From NCBI RefSeq assembly GCF_023617245.1, contig NZ_CP067396.1:496001-560000 (forward strand): DNA of 64,000 nucleotides, read 5' to 3'. The notes beneath the pieces are model-generated. The model ran no database searches. It saw only the letters and a program-made list of their open reading frames with translations, and was not told where the DNA came from. Made by a program: the position numbers and the translations under genes. This document shows positions 25,449-34,750 of the stretch, one piece after another (positions within the stretch are counted from its first letter, which is position 1; each line of letters opens with the position of its first letter). The DNA is from Lysobacter enzymogenes. Lineage in GTDB: Bacteria > Pseudomonadota > Gammaproteobacteria > Xanthomonadales > Xanthomonadaceae.

Positions 25449-26933
25449 TTACATCCGCACGATCGCCGCAGCCATGATCCCGGCCGTGGCCAGACTCATC
25501 AGGAAGAAGTAGGCGCCGCCGATCAGGGTGTAGCGCAGCAACGTCAGCGCCCAGCCGTTGGCGTAGACGCGCTTTTCCATCAGCAGCAGGTAGATCGGCA
25601 TCCACAGCCACAGCAGGCCGATGCCCAGGCCCTTGATCCAGGCGAAACCGGCCCAGTGCGGCGCGATCGCGTCGCCCAGCAGCATCAGCACGAACATCGC
25701 CAGCAAGGCCAGGCACAGGTAGGTGTGGCTGTACAACGCCACCACCAGGTGTTCGAGGTAGCCGCGGCCCGAGCCGAGGTAGGCGATCTTCAGCAGCAGG
25801 GCGAAGATCGGCACCATCAGGAACAGCGCCGAGGGGATCGCGCCGATCAGCGCGTGGATGTACAGCGCCGGGTCCTTGGTCGCGCGCTGGAAATTGGCCT
25901 CGCCCTTGCCGACCTGGCGGTTGAGCCAGTCGTTGGCGAACCGCGGCCACCACGTCACCGTCAGCGGATTGGTCTTGGCGTCCCAGGGCTTGCCGTTGAA
26001 CGAGATCGGATCGTCCATGCCGTCGCAGTCGGTCTCGCCGTAGCGCGCGCGGTCCTTGTCGTGGGCGCGGGCGCCTTCGCTGGATGCGGCGTGGCCGATC
26101 TGCAACTGGGCGATGCGGCAGCCGGCTTCGGCGTTGGCCACGCGGATCTGCGCGGCCAGGGTCGAGGCGCCGCGCAAGCCGGCGGCCTGCGCGGCGTGTT
26201 CGTCGCGCAAGCGGGCGATGCGCGCGTCGCGCAGGCGCTCGACCTCGGCCAGGTCCTTCGCCGCTTCCATGCTGCCGGGCTTGGGCGCGGCGGCGAGGCG
26301 GTCGCCTTCGGCGCGTTGCGAGGCCACGTCCTGCGCGCTCAGCCCCTGCTCGGCGCGCAGCGCTTCGATGCGCTTGTCGGCCTGGCGCTGGACCCCGGCG
26401 ATCGAGGCTTCGATGGTGCTGCGCGCCACCGGCGCGGCGGCGGCCGCGACGCGCAGCTCGCCGACGATGCGCGCGCGCAGTTCCTCGACCTCGACCACGC
26501 TCTGCGCGGCGCGCATCTGCTTCTTGACGTTGCCCAGGCGCACCGTGGTGCTCTGCGCGGTGTCGATGTCGAAATGGGTGGCGGTCTCGACGTGGATCGC
26601 GAACTGGGCGACGAAGAAGGTCAGCACCGAGGCGATCACGAACAGCCGCAGCGGCGGCAGGTAACGCACGCGGTGGCCGGCGAGGTAGTCGCGCGCGACT
26701 TTGCCCGGAGACAGCAGATCGCGCAAAGTCCGGAACACGCGCCCGTCCAGGTGCCAGAACGACTCGAACACCTCCTCGACCGCATGGCCGAAGTTGCGCA
26801 CCGGGTTGTGCACCGACTGGCCGCATTCGTGGCAGTAATGCCCGTGCAGGTCGGCCCGGCAGTTCTCGCAGTGGCTCGGGCGGTCGTGGCCGTGGCCGGC
26901 CGACGCGGCCGTGGCTTCAGTGGTTGCGCTCAT
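25449..26933 (-). CDS. DUF3667 membrane protein with zinc-ribbon N-terminus
   Basis: The product has 494 residues. A short zinc ribbon opens it (HCENCRADLHGHYCHECGQ), followed by the DUF3667 signature around RDLLSPGKVARDYLAGHRVRYLPPLRLF and a first transmembrane helix (VIASVLTFFVAQF). A large periplasmic, partly coiled domain of about 200 residues rich in Ala, Arg and Glu comes next. Four further membrane helices end the protein (ALFLMVPIFALLLK, ALLAMFVLMLLGDAIA, GLLWLWMPIYLLLM, and the last one). The long middle domain is typical of Xanthomonadaceae members. Function unknown. It is divergent from the MATE transporter, 119 bases apart. Confidence 0.85.
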   Translation of the reverse strand: MSATTEATAASAGHGHDRPSHCENCRADLHGHYCHECGQSVHNPVRNFGHAVEEVFESFWHLDGRVFRTLRDLLSPGKVARDYLAGHRVRYLPPLRLFVIASVLTFFVAQFAIHVETATHFDIDTAQSTTVRLGNVKKQMRAAQSVVEVEELRARIVGELRVAAAAAPVARSTIEASIAGVQRQADKRIEALRAEQGLSAQDVASQRAEGDRLAAAPKPGSMEAAKDLAEVERLRDARIARLRDEHAAQAAGLRGASTLAAQIRVANAEAGCRIAQLQIGHAASSEGARAHDKDRARYGETDCDGMDDPISFNGKPWDAKTNPLTVTWWPRFANDWLNRQVGKGEANFQRATKDPALYIHALIGAIPSALFLMVPIFALLLKIAYLGSGRGYLEHLVVALYSHTYLCLALLAMFVLMLLGDAIAPHWAGFAWIKGLGIGLLWLWMPIYLLLMEKRVYANGWALTLLRYTLIGGAYFFLMSLATAGIMAAAIVRM

Positions 26934-27052
26934 GTATCGAGAAACGAGGCTCCCCGGCCTTCACTTTCGAGCGGGTAAGATAGCCGTCCGCCGCGACCCG
27001 GCGCCAGCGCCCCGACCGGATGCGCGGCCGCAGTCGCCGTTGGTTTCCCCCC

Positions 27053-28474
27053 ATGTCTGCGTCGTCCCCCTCCGTCTCGAGCCCCGGCCTGGCCCGGGAA
27101 ATCCGTACTACCTTGGTTCTGGCCGCGCCGCTGGTCGCCGGCCACGTCTCCACCGGCCTGATCGGCTTCGTCGACAACACCCTGGCCGGCCACCACAGCA
27201 CCACCACGCTGGCCTCGGTGACCATCGGCACCGCGTTGTGGTGGCTGCCGATGATGGTCCCGATCGGCACCCTGCTGTCGGTGCCGCCGTCGGTGTCGCA
27301 ACTCGAAGGCGCCGGCCGCCGCGGCGAGATCGGCGCGCTGTTCCGCCAGGCGCTGTGGATGGCGCTGCTGTTGAGCGTGTTCCTGTTCGCGTTCCTGACC
27401 CTGATTCCGTACGCGTTGCCGGCGATGGGCATCGCCCCGGAAATCATTCCCGGCACGCGCGAGTTCCTGCACGGCATCCGCTGGGGCGTGCCGGCGCTGA
27501 CCCTGTTCTTCTGCATGCGCTATCTCAGCGAGGGCCTGCACTGGACCTTGCCGACCATGCTGCTCAGCGCCGGCGGCCTGCTGGTGCTGCTGCCGCTGGG
27601 TTATGTGCTGACCTTCGGCAAGTTCGGCCTGCCCGAGATGGGCGCCGGCGGCCTCGGCATCGCCTCGGCGGCGATGCTGTGGGTGCAGGCGATCGGCTTC
27701 TTCCTGGTCCTGCGCGCGGCCAAGCGCTTCGCCGACCTGCGCCTGTTCGAGCGCTTCGACAAGCCGCACTGGCCGACCATCCGCGGCCTGCTCGCCACCG
27801 GCCTGCCGATCGGGGTGACCGTGCTGATGGAAGGCAGCTTGTTCATCGTCACCGCGCTGCTGATCGGGCGGCTCGGCGAGGTGCCGGCGTCGGCGCACCA
27901 GATCGCGATCAATCTCTCGGCGCTGTGCTTCATGGTGCCGATGGGCTTGGCCGAGGCGACCACGGTACGGGTCGGCCATGCCCTGGGCCGGCGCGACTAC
28001 GCCGGCGTGCGCCGCGCCGGTTTCGCCGGCTACGCCATCGTCATCGGCACGCAGTTGTTCTCCGGCATCCTGCTGCTGAGCGCGAACGAGGTGCTGGTGA
28101 GCTTCTACACCACCGACGTCGCGGTCGCCTCGCTGGCCGCCTCGCTGCTGCTGTACTCGGCGATGTTCCAGTTCCCCGACGGCATCCAGGTGCTGTCGGC
28201 CGGCGCGCTGCGCGGGCTCAAGGACACCCGCGTGCCGATGGTCCTGGCGGCGCTGGCGTACTGGGGCGTGGGCATGCCGATCGGCGCCGGGCTCGGGCTG
28301 GGCCTGGGCTGGGGGCCGAAGGGCATGTGGATCGGCCTGATCGCCGGCCTGACCGTGGCCTCGGTCCTGCTGTGCGCGCGCTTCCTGCGCTCCAGCCAGC
28401 CGCAGCGGCTGGCCGAGCGGATGGCGCGCGAGGCGCCGCACGAGGTCGATCCGCACGAGACCGGCTGCACCTGA
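27053..28474 (+). CDS. MATE-family multidrug efflux transporter
   Basis: The product has 473 residues with about twelve membrane helices in two similar halves, as in MATE (NorM) exporters. The ATG at 27053 gives the usual short start; the open frame reaches further upstream. Family signs include LAAPLVAGHVSTGLIGFVDNTLAG in helix 1, the paired SVPPSVSQLEGAGRR, and in the second half VPMGLAEATTVRVGHALGRRD. It exports cationic drugs or metabolites using a Na+ or H+ gradient. No regulator is adjacent; the divergent neighbour is a DUF3667 gene. Confidence 0.95.
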   Translation: MSASSPSVSSPGLAREIRTTLVLAAPLVAGHVSTGLIGFVDNTLAGHHSTTTLASVTIGTALWWLPMMVPIGTLLSVPPSVSQLEGAGRRGEIGALFRQALWMALLLSVFLFAFLTLIPYALPAMGIAPEIIPGTREFLHGIRWGVPALTLFFCMRYLSEGLHWTLPTMLLSAGGLLVLLPLGYVLTFGKFGLPEMGAGGLGIASAAMLWVQAIGFFLVLRAAKRFADLRLFERFDKPHWPTIRGLLATGLPIGVTVLMEGSLFIVTALLIGRLGEVPASAHQIAINLSALCFMVPMGLAEATTVRVGHALGRRDYAGVRRAGFAGYAIVIGTQLFSGILLLSANEVLVSFYTTDVAVASLAASLLLYSAMFQFPDGIQVLSAGALRGLKDTRVPMVLAALAYWGVGMPIGAGLGLGLGWGPKGMWIGLIAGLTVASVLLCARFLRSSQPQRLAERMAREAPHEVDPHETGCT

Positions 28475-28645
28475 GAGCGCCCGGACGGCGGCCGCCCCGG
28501 ACCGGGCCGGCCGCCGCCGAGCGTTGCGCAGATGAACGGATTGCGGCCGAATCGCAACTTTTCCACCACCCTACGTTACGAATGGCGGGTGAAACCCCGC
28601 CCCGCGCCGGGTTAGTCTGAGCGCGTACACACGGAGCCTGTGCAA

Positions 28646-30532
28646 ATGAACGAGACCCTCCCACGTCGCGGGCCGCTGGCCCGTTTCTTCGTAGGCGCCT
28701 GGGACGCGATGAACTTCACCCGCCGGTTGGTCTTCAACCTGGTGTTCTTCGGTTTCATGCTGATCGTGGTGCTGGCGATGCTGTTCGGCGGCAACACCAA
28801 GCCGTTCCAGGACCGCACCACCCTGGTGATCGCGCCGGAAGGCAATCTGGTCGAGCAGTACAGCTCCGACCCGGCCTCGCGCGCGCTCAACCGCGCCCTC
28901 GGCGACAAGAATCCGGAAGTGCAGCTGCGCGACGTCGTGCGCGCGCTGGACGCGGCCAAGAACGACAAGCGCATCGAGCGCGTGGTGCTGCGCCTGGACA
29001 AGCTCCAGTCCGGCGGCATGGCCGGCCTGCGCGAGGTCGCCGCCGCGGTGGCGCGGGTGCGCGCGGCCAAGAAGGAAGTGATCGCCTTCTCCGAGAGCAT
29101 GGACCAGAAGCAGTACCTGGTCGCCGCGCAGGCCAACGAGGTCTATCTCGACCCGATGGGCGCGATGATGCTCGAGGGCCTGGGCCGTTACCGCCTGTAC
29201 TACCGCCAGCTGCTGCAGGACAAGCTCGGCGTGGACGTGCACCTGTTCCGGGTCGGCGAGTTCAAGTCGGCCGCCGAGCCCTACATCCTCGACGCCGCCT
29301 CGGAAGAGTCCAAGACCGCCGACCTGTTCTGGATGAACGACCTGTGGCAGCGCTATCTAGATGACGTGGCCAAGGCGCGCAAGCTGCAGCCGGCCGCGCT
29401 GAGCGCGGCGATCGACGAACTGCCGGCGCGCCTGGACGCGGTCCAGGGCGACCTGGGCAAGTACGCGCTCGGCCTGAAGCTGGTCGACGGGCTGAAGACG
29501 CGCGAGGAAGTGGACCAGATCCTGACCAAGCGCGGCGTCGCCGACGAGGACGCCGACGGCGGCTTCCGCCAGATCGCGATGGACGCCTATCTGTTCAACC
29601 TCGACCGCGTGGTCAACCCGGCCGACAGCCGCCCGCAGGTCGCCATCGTCGTGGCCGAGGGCGAGATCACCGGCGGCGAGCAGCCGCCGGGCACGATCGG
29701 CGGCGTCTCCACCGCCGCGCTGCTGCGCGAGGCGCGCGACGACGACAACGTCAAGGCGCTGGTGCTGCGGGTCAACTCGCCCGGCGGCGAAGTGTTCGCC
29801 TCCGAGCAGATCCGCCGCGAGATCGTCGGCCTGAAGGCCGCCGGCAAGCCGGTGGTGGTGTCGATGGGCAACCTGGCGGCGTCGGGCGGTTACTGGATCT
29901 CGATGAACGCCGACCGCATCTATGCCGATCCCTCGACCATCACCGGTTCGATCGGCATCTTCGGCCTGATCCCGACCGTGCCGCGCGCGCTGGAGAAGAT
30001 CGGCGTGCATTCCGATGGCGTCGGCACCACGCGTTTCGCCGGCTCCTACGACATCACCCGGCCGCTGGCGCCGGAAGTCGGCCAGGTGATCCAGACCATC
30101 ATCAACAAGGGCTATGCCGACTTCACCGGCCGCGTCGCGCAGGCGCGCAAGAAGCCGGTGGCCGACATCGACGCCATCGCCCGCGGCCGCGTGTGGAGCG
30201 GCGCGCAGGCCAAGGAACGCGGTCTGGTCGACGAGCTGGGCGGCCTGCAGGCCGCGGTCGACGACGTCGCCAAGCGCGCCAAGCTCGGCAAGGCCGAGGA
30301 CTTCCGCGTGCGCTACGTGGAGAAGACCCCGAGCCCGTTCGAGCGCTTCTTCGCCGGCTTCGCCGGCAGCGGCGCCGGCGCGGCGGTGCTGGGCCGGTCC
30401 GAGTTCGCCCACAGCCTGCTGATCAAGGCCGTGCCGCAGGCGGCGGCGGACCTGCGCTTCGTCGAGAACGCGACCAAGTCCGGCAACGGCGCGCCGGTGA
30501 AGGCGCTGGCGTACTGCTTCTGCACGCTGTGA
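28646..30532 (+). CDS. sppA: Signal peptide peptidase SppA, 67K type
   Basis: The product has 628 residues from the ATG at 28646; a GTG two codons earlier sits too close to the CGGAG site. One N-terminal membrane helix (VFNLVFFGFMLIVVLAMLF) is followed by two SppA-type protease domains. The catalytic pair is visible: lysine K207 in GEFKSAAEPY and serine S413 in NLAASGGYW, near the positions known for the E. coli enzyme (K209, S409). It degrades leftover signal peptides in the inner membrane. It is a single gene ending in a strong terminator. Confidence 0.96.
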   Translation: MNETLPRRGPLARFFVGAWDAMNFTRRLVFNLVFFGFMLIVVLAMLFGGNTKPFQDRTTLVIAPEGNLVEQYSSDPASRALNRALGDKNPEVQLRDVVRALDAAKNDKRIERVVLRLDKLQSGGMAGLREVAAAVARVRAAKKEVIAFSESMDQKQYLVAAQANEVYLDPMGAMMLEGLGRYRLYYRQLLQDKLGVDVHLFRVGEFKSAAEPYILDAASEESKTADLFWMNDLWQRYLDDVAKARKLQPAALSAAIDELPARLDAVQGDLGKYALGLKLVDGLKTREEVDQILTKRGVADEDADGGFRQIAMDAYLFNLDRVVNPADSRPQVAIVVAEGEITGGEQPPGTIGGVSTAALLREARDDDNVKALVLRVNSPGGEVFASEQIRREIVGLKAAGKPVVVSMGNLAASGGYWISMNADRIYADPSTITGSIGIFGLIPTVPRALEKIGVHSDGVGTTRFAGSYDITRPLAPEVGQVIQTIINKGYADFTGRVAQARKKPVADIDAIARGRVWSGAQAKERGLVDELGGLQAAVDDVAKRAKLGKAEDFRVRYVEKTPSPFERFFAGFAGSGAGAAVLGRSEFAHSLLIKAVPQAAADLRFVENATKSGNGAPVKALAYCFCTL

Positions 30533-30574
30533 GTTGATCGTGCCTCGCGGCCGGCGTCTTGCGCCGGCCGCGCA

Positions 30575-30614
30575 AACGAAAACGCCGCATCGTTCGCGAT
30601 GCGGCGTTTTCGTT
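30575..30614 (+). terminator. Strong terminator after sppA
   Basis: An 18-base perfect stem (AACGAAAACGCCGCATCG with its complement) around a TTCG loop; the arms carry A- and T-runs at either side, so it can work in both directions. Confidence 0.92.
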
Positions 30615-30642
30615 ATGGGGGTTCGTCGCGGCGGAACGAAGA

Positions 30643-30722
30643 GCGTCGGGCCTGAAGGCCCTCCCACAACACCCGGGCCCTGGCCTGCGCGGCTGTGGTG
30701 GGAGGGCCTTCAGGCCCGACGC
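30643..30722. repeat. REP-like palindrome (family A)
   Basis: A 25-base perfect inverted repeat: GCGTCGGGCCTGAAGGCCCT onward at 30643-30667 pairs with 30698-30722 across a 30-base loop. It lies between sppA and the small lipoprotein gene, whose 3' end is 24 bases away. Confidence 0.9.
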
Positions 30723-30746
30723 CTTCCGCTCAGATCGCCCGGACCT

Positions 30747-30965
30747 TTACCCGCCCGCCGCGTCGATCGCATCGCGGGTGTTCTGCGCGCCCTGCTGGAC
30801 GTCGCCTTCCACGGCCTTGGCCTTTTCGATGGGCTTCTGGATCGCGTCGCGCATCTGCGTGGCCTGCGGGTCCACCGGATGCTCCTTCTCGGGCGGCTGC
30901 GGCTTGGAGCACGCCGCCAGCAGCGCGGCGCAGGTCAGGGCGATAACGGCAAGGCTGGGCTTCAT
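30747..30965 (-). CDS. Small lipoprotein of unknown function
   Basis: The product has 72 residues from the ATG at 30965, with GAGAGGA upstream. The signal has a clear lipobox, LLAAC, followed by SKPQPPEKEHPVDP; the mature part of about 50 residues is a charged helix (MRDAIQKPIEKAKAVEGDVQ). Such short Xanthomonadaceae lipoproteins resemble LPP-like or entericidin-like small helices, but I do not assign a family. It is divergent from the SDR gene, 100 bases apart. Confidence 0.78.
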   Translation of the reverse strand: MKPSLAVIALTCAALLAACSKPQPPEKEHPVDPQATQMRDAIQKPIEKAKAVEGDVQQGAQNTRDAIDAAGG

Positions 30966-31065
30966 CGCGGCATCCTCTCGACGGTCTGGCCGGTATGCTA
31001 CGCCGGTCGCGCGCCGCGCGCGCGGCGGCGAACGACCGCAAGCAACGACCGTGACGGAGGCAACG

Positions 31066-31842
31066 ATGGACCCCAAGCGTTGGCGATTGGACGGACAGCT
31101 CGCGCTGATCACCGGCGGCAGCGCCGGCATCGGCCGGGCGATCGCGCGCGAACTGCTGGGCTTCGGCGCCGACGTGCTGCTGGCCGCGCGCGATGCGGCC
31201 GCGCTGGAGTCGGCGCGCGCCGAACTGGTCGAGGACTTTCCCGAGCGCGAGGTCCAGGCCTTCGTCGCCGACGTCGCCGACGACGAGCAGCGGCGCGAGC
31301 TGCTGGATTGGGTCGAGGATTTCGGCGAAGGCCTGCACATCCTGGTCAACAACGCCGGCGGCAACCTCAGCAAGGCCACCAACGACTACACCGAGGACGA
31401 GTGGCGGCAGGTGTTCGAGATCAACCTGTTCTCGGCGTTCGAGCTGTCGCGCTATGCGCACGCGCTGCTGACCCGGCATGCGGCCTCGAGCATCGTCAAC
31501 GTCGGCAGCGTGTCGGGTTCGACCCACGTGCGCACCGGCTCGCCGTACGGCATGAGCAAGGCGGCGATGCACCAGATGACCCGCAACCTCGCGGTGGAAT
31601 GGGCCGAGGACGGCATCCGGGTCAACGCGGTGGCGCCGTGGTACATCCGCACCCGCCGCACCTCCGACAAGCTGGCCGATCCGGACTATCTCGACGAAGT
31701 GCTGCTGCGCACCCCGGCCGGGCGCATCGGCGAGCCGGAGGAAGTGGCCGCGGCGGTCGCGTTCCTGTGCCTGCCGGCGGCGGCCTACATCACCGGCGAA
31801 TGCATCGCGGTGGACGGCGGGTTCCTGCGTTACGGGTTCTGA
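31066..31842 (+). CDS. Short-chain dehydrogenase/reductase, tropinone-reductase-like
   Basis: The product has 258 residues from the ATG at 31066, set by GGAGG. The NAD(P) motif is TGGSAGIG at 18-25, then NNAGG, the catalytic serine and YxxxK in SVSGSTHVRTGSPYGMSKAA, and the C-terminal GECIAVDGGF. The SGSTHVRTGSPYGMSKA region and VAPWYIRTRRT are typical of the bacterial branch related to tropinone reductases. It reduces or oxidises a ketone/alcohol with NAD(P); the substrate is unknown. Its end overlaps the convergent membrane-protein gene by 13 bases. Confidence 0.92.
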   Translation: MDPKRWRLDGQLALITGGSAGIGRAIARELLGFGADVLLAARDAAALESARAELVEDFPEREVQAFVADVADDEQRRELLDWVEDFGEGLHILVNNAGGNLSKATNDYTEDEWRQVFEINLFSAFELSRYAHALLTRHAASSIVNVGSVSGSTHVRTGSPYGMSKAAMHQMTRNLAVEWAEDGIRVNAVAPWYIRTRRTSDKLADPDYLDEVLLRTPAGRIGEPEEVAAAVAFLCLPAAAYITGECIAVDGGFLRYGF

Positions 31843-32411
31843 GCCGCGGGCGCCGCGCGGAAGCTTTGGATGGCGATGCCGTAGGGCGAGGCCGTGGCGG
31901 CGATTTCGATCCGCTTGCTCGCGGTCAACTGCTCGTACATGGCGCGATCGCGCACGCACAGGCGCAGGCCGCGCAGCGGCGTGTCGCCCTGGATCCAGAC
32001 GCGCCGCTTGCAGTTGCGGCTCCAGCTGGAATAGCGCGGATCGGCCGAGGCGACCGCGGTCAGCGGTTGCGGGTCGGCCCCACGGTGCAGCGCGATCGGC
32101 ACGATGTCGAGCAGCGCGTACAGGCCGATCGCGACCATCATCGTCAGGATCAGGTTGATGCCGGTGAGCGGGCGGTCCGGCGCGAGCCGGGGCTGCCAGC
32201 GCTGCAGGGCGGCGAAGCATCCCAGCGACAGCGCCACGAGCAGCGCGTGCGAGGCCCATCGCATCCACGCGGCATCGCGCGAGTACTGGAAGGTTTCGGC
32301 GTATTCGCCGGACCAGACGATGCTCGCGCACAGCCCGGCCCAGGCCAGGATCAGTTCGATCCAGTACAGGCGGTTGATGCGGCGGACTTCGGCGGGGGCG
32401 GGATTCGACAA
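31830..32411 (-). CDS. Membrane protein of unknown function
   Basis: The product has 193 residues. Three likely membrane helices occupy the N-terminal 110 residues (YWIELILAWAGLCASIVW, ALLVALSLGCFAAL, ILTMMVAIGLYALLDIVPIAL). A soluble C-terminal part has a CKRRVWIQGD loop and LRLCVRD. Its stop lies within the last codons of the convergent SDR gene. No known family is recognised; confidence is in the gene, not in a role. Confidence 0.72.
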   Translation of the reverse strand: MSNPAPAEVRRINRLYWIELILAWAGLCASIVWSGEYAETFQYSRDAAWMRWASHALLVALSLGCFAALQRWQPRLAPDRPLTGINLILTMMVAIGLYALLDIVPIALHRGADPQPLTAVASADPRYSSWSRNCKRRVWIQGDTPLRGLRLCVRDRAMYEQLTASKRIEIAATASPYGIAIQSFRAAPAAQNP

Positions 32412-32498
32412 GGGCGCGCCGGGCTCAGGGCGATCCGCGGACTTTGCCGGCGCAGGCCGGGTTTGGCAAACGCGACGGGCGCGGCGGCGCCGCCGCCG

Positions 32499-33185
32499 TC
32501 ACTGCTTGCCGCAGGTGCTCTCGACCACGATGCGCTGGATCCGCGCGTACTCGCCGGCGGAGGCGTCGCGGTCGTCGGCGCGGCCGAAGCGCAGCGCCGA
32601 TTCGGCTTCGCGCAGGCGCTGCTTCCAGTTCTCGCACAGGCGCTCGTCGGGGATGCGCTGGCACTGGTCGTCGACCATCTGGCAGGCCACGCCGGCGCCG
32701 TTGCCGACGTTGCCCAGGCCGGTGGTCTGCAGCGGCGCGCAGCGCTGCGGCGGCGCGTCGGTGTCGCTGAGGTAGCGGCCGTTGTCGTAGGTGCGGCACT
32801 CGTACAGCGCCGGCGGCGGCAGCCGGTCGGCGTCGGCGATGTCGGCCTTGGGCAGCGGCGCGGGAGGCGTCGGCGCGGTCGGCGCCGGACGCTGCGGCGG
32901 CCGCGCCACTTGCGGCAGTTGCGAGGACACCGGCGGGTGCATCGGCGGCGCCGGCTGCGCCGGCGGCGGATACTGGCCGGGGCCGGTGATCACCGTCGGC
33001 GGCGCCGACGACACCGGCGCGTCCTCGATCACGCGCTTTTCCTGGGTGCTGCCCTTGGGGCAGGGCACGTTGTTCTGCACGGTGAGCTGGCCGATCGCGT
33101 CGGTGCAGCGGTAGATCACCACCTTGCCCTGGGCCTGCGCGCCGGAAACGGCCAGCAGCAACATCCACAACCCCCACACGCGCAT
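32499..33185 (-). CDS. Secreted DUF4124-domain protein (downstream copy)
   Basis: The product has 228 residues. A signal peptide ending at GAQA-Q precedes the DUF4124 motif KVVIYRCTDAIGQLTVQNNVPCPKG, where two cysteines form a likely disulfide. A long Pro/Ala linker follows, then a second cysteine-rich domain with ECRTYDNGRYLSDT and CQMVDDQCQRIP. Its ATG overlaps the TGA of the upstream DUF4124 gene by one base (TGATG), so translation is coupled. DUF4124 proteins are periplasmic and common in Xanthomonadaceae; their role is unknown. Confidence 0.88.
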   Translation of the reverse strand: MRVWGLWMLLLAVSGAQAQGKVVIYRCTDAIGQLTVQNNVPCPKGSTQEKRVIEDAPVSSAPPTVITGPGQYPPPAQPAPPMHPPVSSQLPQVARPPQRPAPTAPTPPAPLPKADIADADRLPPPALYECRTYDNGRYLSDTDAPPQRCAPLQTTGLGNVGNGAGVACQMVDDQCQRIPDERLCENWKQRLREAESALRFGRADDRDASAGEYARIQRIVVESTCGKQ

Positions 33186-34078
33186 CAGTAAGCTCCGCAA
33201 TCGGCGTTCAGGCGCGCGTCGATGACGCGCTGTTCCTCGGTGATCCTGGCGCGCTCGCTCTGCAGCGCGCTGTTGTAGCGGCGGTCGCCGGCCCAGCGCT
33301 GGTCGCGCAGCTGCGCGCAGACTTCCTGCTGCGGCAGCGGGTGGCATTCGTCGCGTACCAGCTGGCTGCCGTAGTAGGCGCCGTAGCCGTAATCGTAACC
33401 GCCGGGCACGACATAGCCGTTGTTGCGCGAATACGAGACGTGGCCGTGGCGGCCGCCGATGGCGATGCGGGTGGACGAGTCGGCCACCCGCACGCCGGCT
33501 TGCGGCGGCGGCAGGCCGGTGCCGAGCGAACTGTGCGAGGAAATGCCGCCGGAGTACTCGCTGCGCGAGTACGAACCGCTCGAATAGGAACCGTTCGGGT
33601 AGATCGGCAGGCCGTAGCCGAGGTCGACCAGCGGCATCATCCGCGGATTGCCGTCGCCGTTGTCGCTGACGTAGCGGCTGCCGTCGGGGCGCACGCAGTC
33701 GTACATCGGCAGCGGCGCGCGCAGCACCACGACCTGGGTCGCCGGCGCCGGCGCGCGCGCGGCGGCCGGGGCGGGCGCCGGCGTCGGCGCGGTGGGACGC
33801 GGCGGCGGGTCCACCGGCCGGACCATGCTGACGGTTTGCTGGCGCTCGCCGCCGGCGCAGGGCGTATCGCGCAGGCTCAGCTGGCCGCGCGCGTCGGTGC
33901 AGCGGTAGATCAGCACTTCGCCGCTGGGCTTGCCCGCGGCGGCGGCCTGCGCCGCGGTCGGCCGGGCCGGGGTGTCGGCGGCCGGTGGCGCCGGCGCGCC
34001 CGTGGCCTGCGCCGCGCCCGCGGCGAGGCAGGCGAGGACGGCGGCGGCGGCGATGCGGTGGCGCGGCGCGGAGGGCAT
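33185..34078 (-). CDS. Secreted DUF4124-domain protein (upstream copy)
   Basis: The product has 297 residues from the ATG at 34078; the frame is open further upstream into the EamA gene without support. A signal ends near AAQA-T, then a Pro/Ala-rich stretch and the DUF4124 motif EVLIYRCTDARGQLSLRDTPC. Another Pro-rich linker leads to a C-terminal cysteine domain (DCVRPDGSRYVSDN) and a Ser/Tyr/Gly-rich region (YSSGSYSRSEYSGG, GGYDYGYGAYYGSQ). It is a diverged paralogue of the downstream gene, sharing domain order. Function unknown; envelope location is likely. Confidence 0.87.
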   Translation of the reverse strand: MPSAPRHRIAAAAVLACLAAGAAQATGAPAPPAADTPARPTAAQAAAAGKPSGEVLIYRCTDARGQLSLRDTPCAGGERQQTVSMVRPVDPPPRPTAPTPAPAPAAARAPAPATQVVVLRAPLPMYDCVRPDGSRYVSDNGDGNPRMMPLVDLGYGLPIYPNGSYSSGSYSRSEYSGGISSHSSLGTGLPPPQAGVRVADSSTRIAIGGRHGHVSYSRNNGYVVPGGYDYGYGAYYGSQLVRDECHPLPQQEVCAQLRDQRWAGDRRYNSALQSERARITEEQRVIDARLNADCGAY

Positions 34079-34140
34079 GTGCCCATCTTGCGCCACCGAG
34101 GGGTTACGGAAAAGTCGAACCGGCGCCGTCCGGCGGCGGT

Positions 34141-34575
34141 TCAGCGCCGCCAGGCCAGTACCAGCACGCCGCCGCCGACCAGCAGCAGGCCCAACCAGTC
34201 GCGCGGCGACGGCCGCTCGCCGAGGAAGGCCACCGCGAACAGCGCCGCCAGCACCACGCTGAGCTTGTCCACCGGCGCCACTTGCGCGACCTCGCCGAGC
34301 TGCAGCGCGCGGTAGTAGCACAGCCACGAGGCGCCGGTGGCGAGCCCGGACAGGGCCAGGAACAGCAGCGAGCGCGCCGGCAGGCTGCGCGGGTCCACCC
34401 ACTGCCCGCTCAGCGGCACCAGCAGGGCCAGCACGCACAGGATCACCACCGTGCGCACGAGCGTCGCATAGTCGGCCGAGATGCCTTGCACGCCGACCTT
34501 GGCCAGCACCGCGGTCAGCGCCGCGAACACGGCCGAAAGCAGGGCCCATATCGCCCAGGCGGGGAAGGAGGTCAT
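34141..34575 (-). CDS. Half-size EamA/DMT-family membrane protein
   Basis: The product has 144 residues with about five membrane helices, a single EamA repeat rather than the usual two. Motifs include AIWALLSAVFAALTAVLAKVG at the start and GASWLCYYRALQLGEVAQVAPVDKLSVVL, characteristic of the EamA repeat, and a final LLLVGGGVLVL. Such half-size proteins must dimerise to form a transporter. It precedes the DUF4124 pair by 62 bases in the same direction and may share its promoter. Substrate unknown. Confidence 0.88.
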   Translation of the reverse strand: MTSFPAWAIWALLSAVFAALTAVLAKVGVQGISADYATLVRTVVILCVLALLVPLSGQWVDPRSLPARSLLFLALSGLATGASWLCYYRALQLGEVAQVAPVDKLSVVLAALFAVAFLGERPSPRDWLGLLLVGGGVLVLAWRR

Positions 34576-34750
34576 GACGGCGGCTCCGTTGCGCGATGCC
34601 GCGAACCTAGCGCCACGGCGGTCGCGGCGGTGTCGGAGCGGCGTGCGTCGATGCGCGCAAGCCGTCGTACGGATGCCGCAGCGCCCGCGCCTGGGCTATG
34701 ACGCCGTCGCGCCCAGTCGCGCGCGCCGATGGGCTGTCGCCGCGCGCCGC

